Positions 7,970 to 10,457 of a stretch of DNA of 10,457 nucleotides are shown in pieces (within the stretch, counting starts at the first letter, position 1; every line of letters starts with the position of its first letter). This stretch comes from Cyclostephanos tholiformis (lineage: Eukaryota > Bacillariophyta > Thalassiosirophyceae > Thalassiosirales > Thalassiosiraceae). The stretch spans positions 1 to 10,457 of the forward strand of contig JALLPB010001273.1 of the NCBI GenBank assembly GCA_036939975.1. Reading direction: 5' to 3'. A model generated the notes under the pieces. It searched no databases. It saw only the letters and a list, made by a program, of their open reading frames with translations, and was not told where the DNA came from. Both the position numbers and the translations under genes were made by a program.

Positions 7970-8094
7970 GCTAACGTTAGTATGCTTGGTTTGGGCATCC
8001 TACGTGTGGGGGTTGAGAAATATAGCATAATATACACATCAAAAAACTGTTAGATTATTATATATTCCCTAATGACACCATTCCCTTGCCATAT

Positions 8095-8635
8095 TCACCC
8101 CGAATCATTGTATTGTCCCTCTCCAGCTCGCGCATCCATCTGCATCTCATCTGTTGTTGCTTCTGCTGTTGTTGCCACGGCCGTGCTTGCCTCTTCCCTC
8201 AACTTCTTCAGGTTGGTCCATTCATCATCTGTAAAATGTTTAAACGCGCGCTTGCTATGCTCGGACAAATTGAATTTATTCACTCGCCATTTCTGCATCC
8301 CTGTCGCCATATGTCGTATCTGCCTTGCCTTCGGCTTCGCCTGAATCTCGCGCTCCGGAGTTTGCTTGCCAACAGATTTGGCTGTTGATTTGGTTCTTGG
8401 CAACTCTGTCATCGGCGCTAAGAAGCAAGACTGTGGCGGGGGCGGCCTTTGTTTTGCCTCCGATTGCCTTCTCATAGGCACGACGGACTGCCATCTGCTT
8501 CGCCGGGTTTGAACTCTCGGCGAGACTGAATTTTCTCGCTCGCATCGCCTCAGGGATTGATGCACTTTGGCAGCACAGTTTGAAGGCGGCGGCCTTTGCG
8601 ATACGCTTATCCACATGCCCACCCCTCCCTGACAT
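8095..8635 (-). pseudogene. Frameshifted ORF of unknown family, minus strand
   Basis: Two overlapping minus-strand frames appear to be one broken coding sequence. The first half opens at the ATG at 8633-8635 (MSGRGGHVDKRIAKAAAFK) and stays protein-like through VRRAYEKAIGGKTK. The second half continues in another frame (KSTAKSVGKQTPEREIQ, then HSKRAFKHFTDDEWTNLKKL) and stops at 8095. The shift falls at about 8430-8460, next to a GCCGCCCCCGCC run where a one-base slip is easy. The restored length would be about 180 residues: basic, helical and rich in K/R and A, with a Cys-Cys in FKLCCQ. It resembles a DNA-binding N-terminal piece of a mobile element, but I do not recognise the family. A sequencing error or a host gene is possible. 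Confidence 0.45.
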
Positions 8636-8803
8636 GTTGACGAAAAATTTAATGTCAATCTGGTGCAAGGGTTTGTGTTTAGATTGATGCGCAATCATCA
8701 ATCTAACTTGTCTGTGATGAGATTTTTCTTCTTGATTCATCGTGTGGTGTTGGCGCCACCTTAAAGTTGGACAGGAAGATATGGCAGAACTTAGGGATGT
8801 CAT

Positions 8804-9756
8804 ACATCAAACAAATCAGAAGCGGGCGCTCTACAACATAGGACACTCATTCGGTGTATTAGATCCAACAGTTGAGTGTAGCATGGGATCGGGTTTGGGA
8901 ATAAAACGTGTTAGAGAAGGGGGTGCATCACAAATGGGGTTTATCTCGTAGTTTTTGAATGGTGGGTGGGGTGCTCAACCTCCCACCACCTCCCACAACT
9001 AATCTAGTTCATTTTTGGAGGGAGACGTGAATCGGAACAAAACTCATCCTGCCACCGCACATCAGCTATTTCAACTAGCGTAGATGACATCAAAATCAAT
9101 GGTCGACAAGCATGCCGATCATCACCATTTAAAGTCAATTCCCGGAGAAATGACAGGCCTTTTTAAGGGGGTTTTCTATACACCCTAAAGAATTCCTGGG
9201 AGAAATTGTCTGTCATTTCCTTGAAATGTCACTGAGTATGGCGGTCTTACAGGACCACATTGCCGATTTTCTACTTGGTGTGTCGATGATGCAACGTGCC
9301 TTTAAATAGATAATAAATAGTATAAATAATTTTATTCTCTAGTTTTAACAACATAAATTTGTTGTGTAGCACGTTGGCTGATTGTAGAATGTCTCGGCGC
9401 CGGGAGTGGGGCACCATGGCAGCCATAGGACGATGGCAGCAGTCATAGTTGGGGTGTTTTTTTTCCTAGCTTCCGCCTAGATAATCACATACACGGGGCC
9501 TCACAACCCCAAAACCACCCAAAAACCAACCACTGTCCGACCAGATGGGGATGCTTCAGCTACCCATCCTGTGCATATTCACGATTAGAAGACATTTCCG
9601 CTGTATGAATGAACGTTTCTTCATATTGGGGTCAGAAGGCCTAGGTGAAGCATTGGAAACCATGGTTGAGTTGTGTTTTGGGGGAATCTATTGTATTTTT
9701 ACGTAAAATTATTTAAGCAATTAGAGTATGATATACATACTGCTAGATGAGCCAGC
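8804..9756. other. Gene-poor region with scattered short repeats
   Basis: About 950 bp without a supportable gene. It contains a G/C-skewed hairpin candidate near 8959-8996 (GGTGGGTGGGG against CCTCCCACCACCTCCC). An AT-rich stretch at 9300-9360 holds three TAAATA words at 9303, 9314 and 9323. An octamer palindrome CGGCGCCG lies at 9395-9402, and a C/A-rich strand (CCCCAAAACCACCC) near 9507-9530. Nothing here reaches the length or clarity of a named element. Confidence 0.45.
9138..9219. repeat. Paired direct and inverted repeats
   Basis: ATTCCCGGAGAAATGACAG (9138-9156) is partly repeated in direct orientation as ATTCCTGGGAGAAATTG (9192-9208). Its part GAAATGACAG (9147-9156) also has a perfect 10-bp inverted copy, CTGTCATTTC, at 9210-9219. 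The unit could fold with a 53-nt loop. The role is unknown; it may be a degraded foldback element. Confidence 0.45.
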
Positions 9757-9816
9757 CTATGTTTTGGGGAGGTGGGGCTCCCCTCTGGCCCACTCTACCT
9801 GTATAGTAGATGCTAC

Positions 9817-10313
9817 CTGGTGTGCCAACACATGAGAGTAGTTATGGGTAAACAATAGATTCCTGCAGTTGACTAGGAGGATATTCTTGAGGACATCCAA
9901 GTGACTAATTTTTGTTGGGATTCGTGATGGTGGGAGATTTTTACGTCATTTAAAGCACCCATGCAATCAGAATATATCTGCACAGATCCTTTTAGCTTGA
10001 TGTTCACCTTGTTGTCTGAATGTAGTATTAAATGGATTGCCATCAGTCCAACTAGTTCTCCCGTGTAACTACATGAGCTTCGACTAGTTTCCGGAAAGGA
10101 ACCCCAGAGTCTCCCATATCCCTTGGAGCACTTGAACACAAAAGATGCCAAATGAGTTTTTGGGAAGAGTTTCCTCATATATGATCCATCTGTAACCACA
10201 ATGCAGGTCCCGTCTTTTATAGCGCTTGCAATCTTGATGTTTAGAGATGGGCTCCCAAGCCAGAGTTGCATCCATAGTTTGTCAACAAGTTGTTGAGTTG
10301 AGATATGAAGCAT
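9817..10313 (-). pseudogene. RNase H domain remnant of a non-LTR retrotransposon
   Basis: The minus-strand frame from 10313 encodes an RNase H fold with three catalytic acids: Asp42 in VVTDGSY, Glu86 in YTGELVGL, and Asp116 in IYSDCMGALNDV. After Lys125 the frame drifts into nonsense and stops at 9873. A neighbouring frame, entered at a five-base homopolymer (9938-9942 on the + strand), continues family-like sequence (NLPPSRIPTKISHLDVLKN) to YSHVLAHQ, the His-containing final motif, at 9817. The Asp-rich sequence expected after that motif is missing. Immediately upstream of the first Met is an in-frame TGA, so the reverse transcriptase part is absent from this frame. In complete elements this domain follows the reverse transcriptase and removes the RNA template. 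This is a dead fragment. Confidence 0.8.
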
Positions 10314-10457
10314 TCAATGCCTGGCTGGGTGTGGCAGGCCACAGCCATAAAACTGTTAGACTAGCCCAAACAGGGCGAAGTCTAGCTGGCGATAGAAGCT
10401 CACTAAACACGATTCCCGCCACAAAACACCCGTTGAAACTATTAGTCACAGGGCAAT
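10314..10457. other. Right edge, possibly more of the decayed retroelement
   Basis: One minus-strand frame stays open from the window edge to about 10290 (around 60 codons, rich in Leu, Trp and Pro), but I recognise no motif in it. A short inverted repeat TGTGGC/GCCACA lies at 10330-10343. It may be upstream sequence of the same retrotransposon in another frame, or unrelated flank. Confidence 0.3.

Noticed and set aside
8072..8388. + strand frames of 90-100 codons with a hydrophobic look
   Set aside because: They are shadows of the minus-strand ORF; the K/R/E-rich minus reading is the more protein-like one.
8742..8951. 69-codon + strand frame
   Set aside because: No motif, no neighbour in frame and ordinary length for chance.
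9300..9360. AT-rich stretch as a centromere-like or replication origin sequence
   Set aside because: Far shorter than the several-hundred-base low-GC tracts associated with diatom centromeres.

Overview
The window is eukaryotic nuclear DNA, most likely from a centric diatom or a related stramenopile alga. A large helicase gene is split by five short introns (77-160 bp). The gene spacing is loose, and more than half of the remaining sequence is transposon-derived or repetitive. There are no bacterial operons, Shine-Dalgarno sites or RNA genes that I can support. The diatom assignment rests on the intron sizes, the mix of transposon families and the look of the RNase H fragment at the right end. 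It is an inference, not a measurement.

Left flank (1-1130): no convincing gene. It holds a GCCACC microsatellite, an eight-unit degenerate 7-bp pyrimidine repeat, a hairpin-dense block of about 110 bp bounded by direct repeats, then about 650 bp without recognisable features and a (CCT)6 tract just before the first gene.

1131-4673 (+): a RecQ-family 3'-5' DNA helicase. I reconstructed six exons from reading frame, motif continuity and splice signals, giving about 994 residues. All helicase motifs, the four-cysteine zinc site and the RQC winged-helix region are present, followed by a tentative HRDC-like segment. Intron 1 interrupts the Walker A codons and fits only a GC-AG intron. Introns 4 and 5 offer alternative readings that truncate the C-terminus. 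The first half of the gene is clearly more GC-rich than the second.

5098-7542 (+): an uninterrupted 814-residue piggyBac-type (DDE_Tnp_1_7) transposase. It has the catalytic aspartates, a SAP-like N-terminal segment and a C-terminal cysteine-rich zinc domain. I could not find matching terminal inverted repeats next to TTAA, so the element's ends are undefined and domestication is possible.

Right third (7543-10457): a transposon graveyard. It holds a pair of 19-bp direct repeats that look like transposase-binding sites of a Tc1/mariner or pogo-type end, and a nested palindromic element of 89 bp. It also holds a minus-strand ORF of unknown family broken by one frameshift, an inverted/direct repeat pair near 9138-9219, and a frameshifted RNase H domain remnant of a non-LTR retrotransposon on the minus strand. 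The genes show no functional link to each other. The most plausible picture is one host repair gene beside a transposon-rich intergenic zone.
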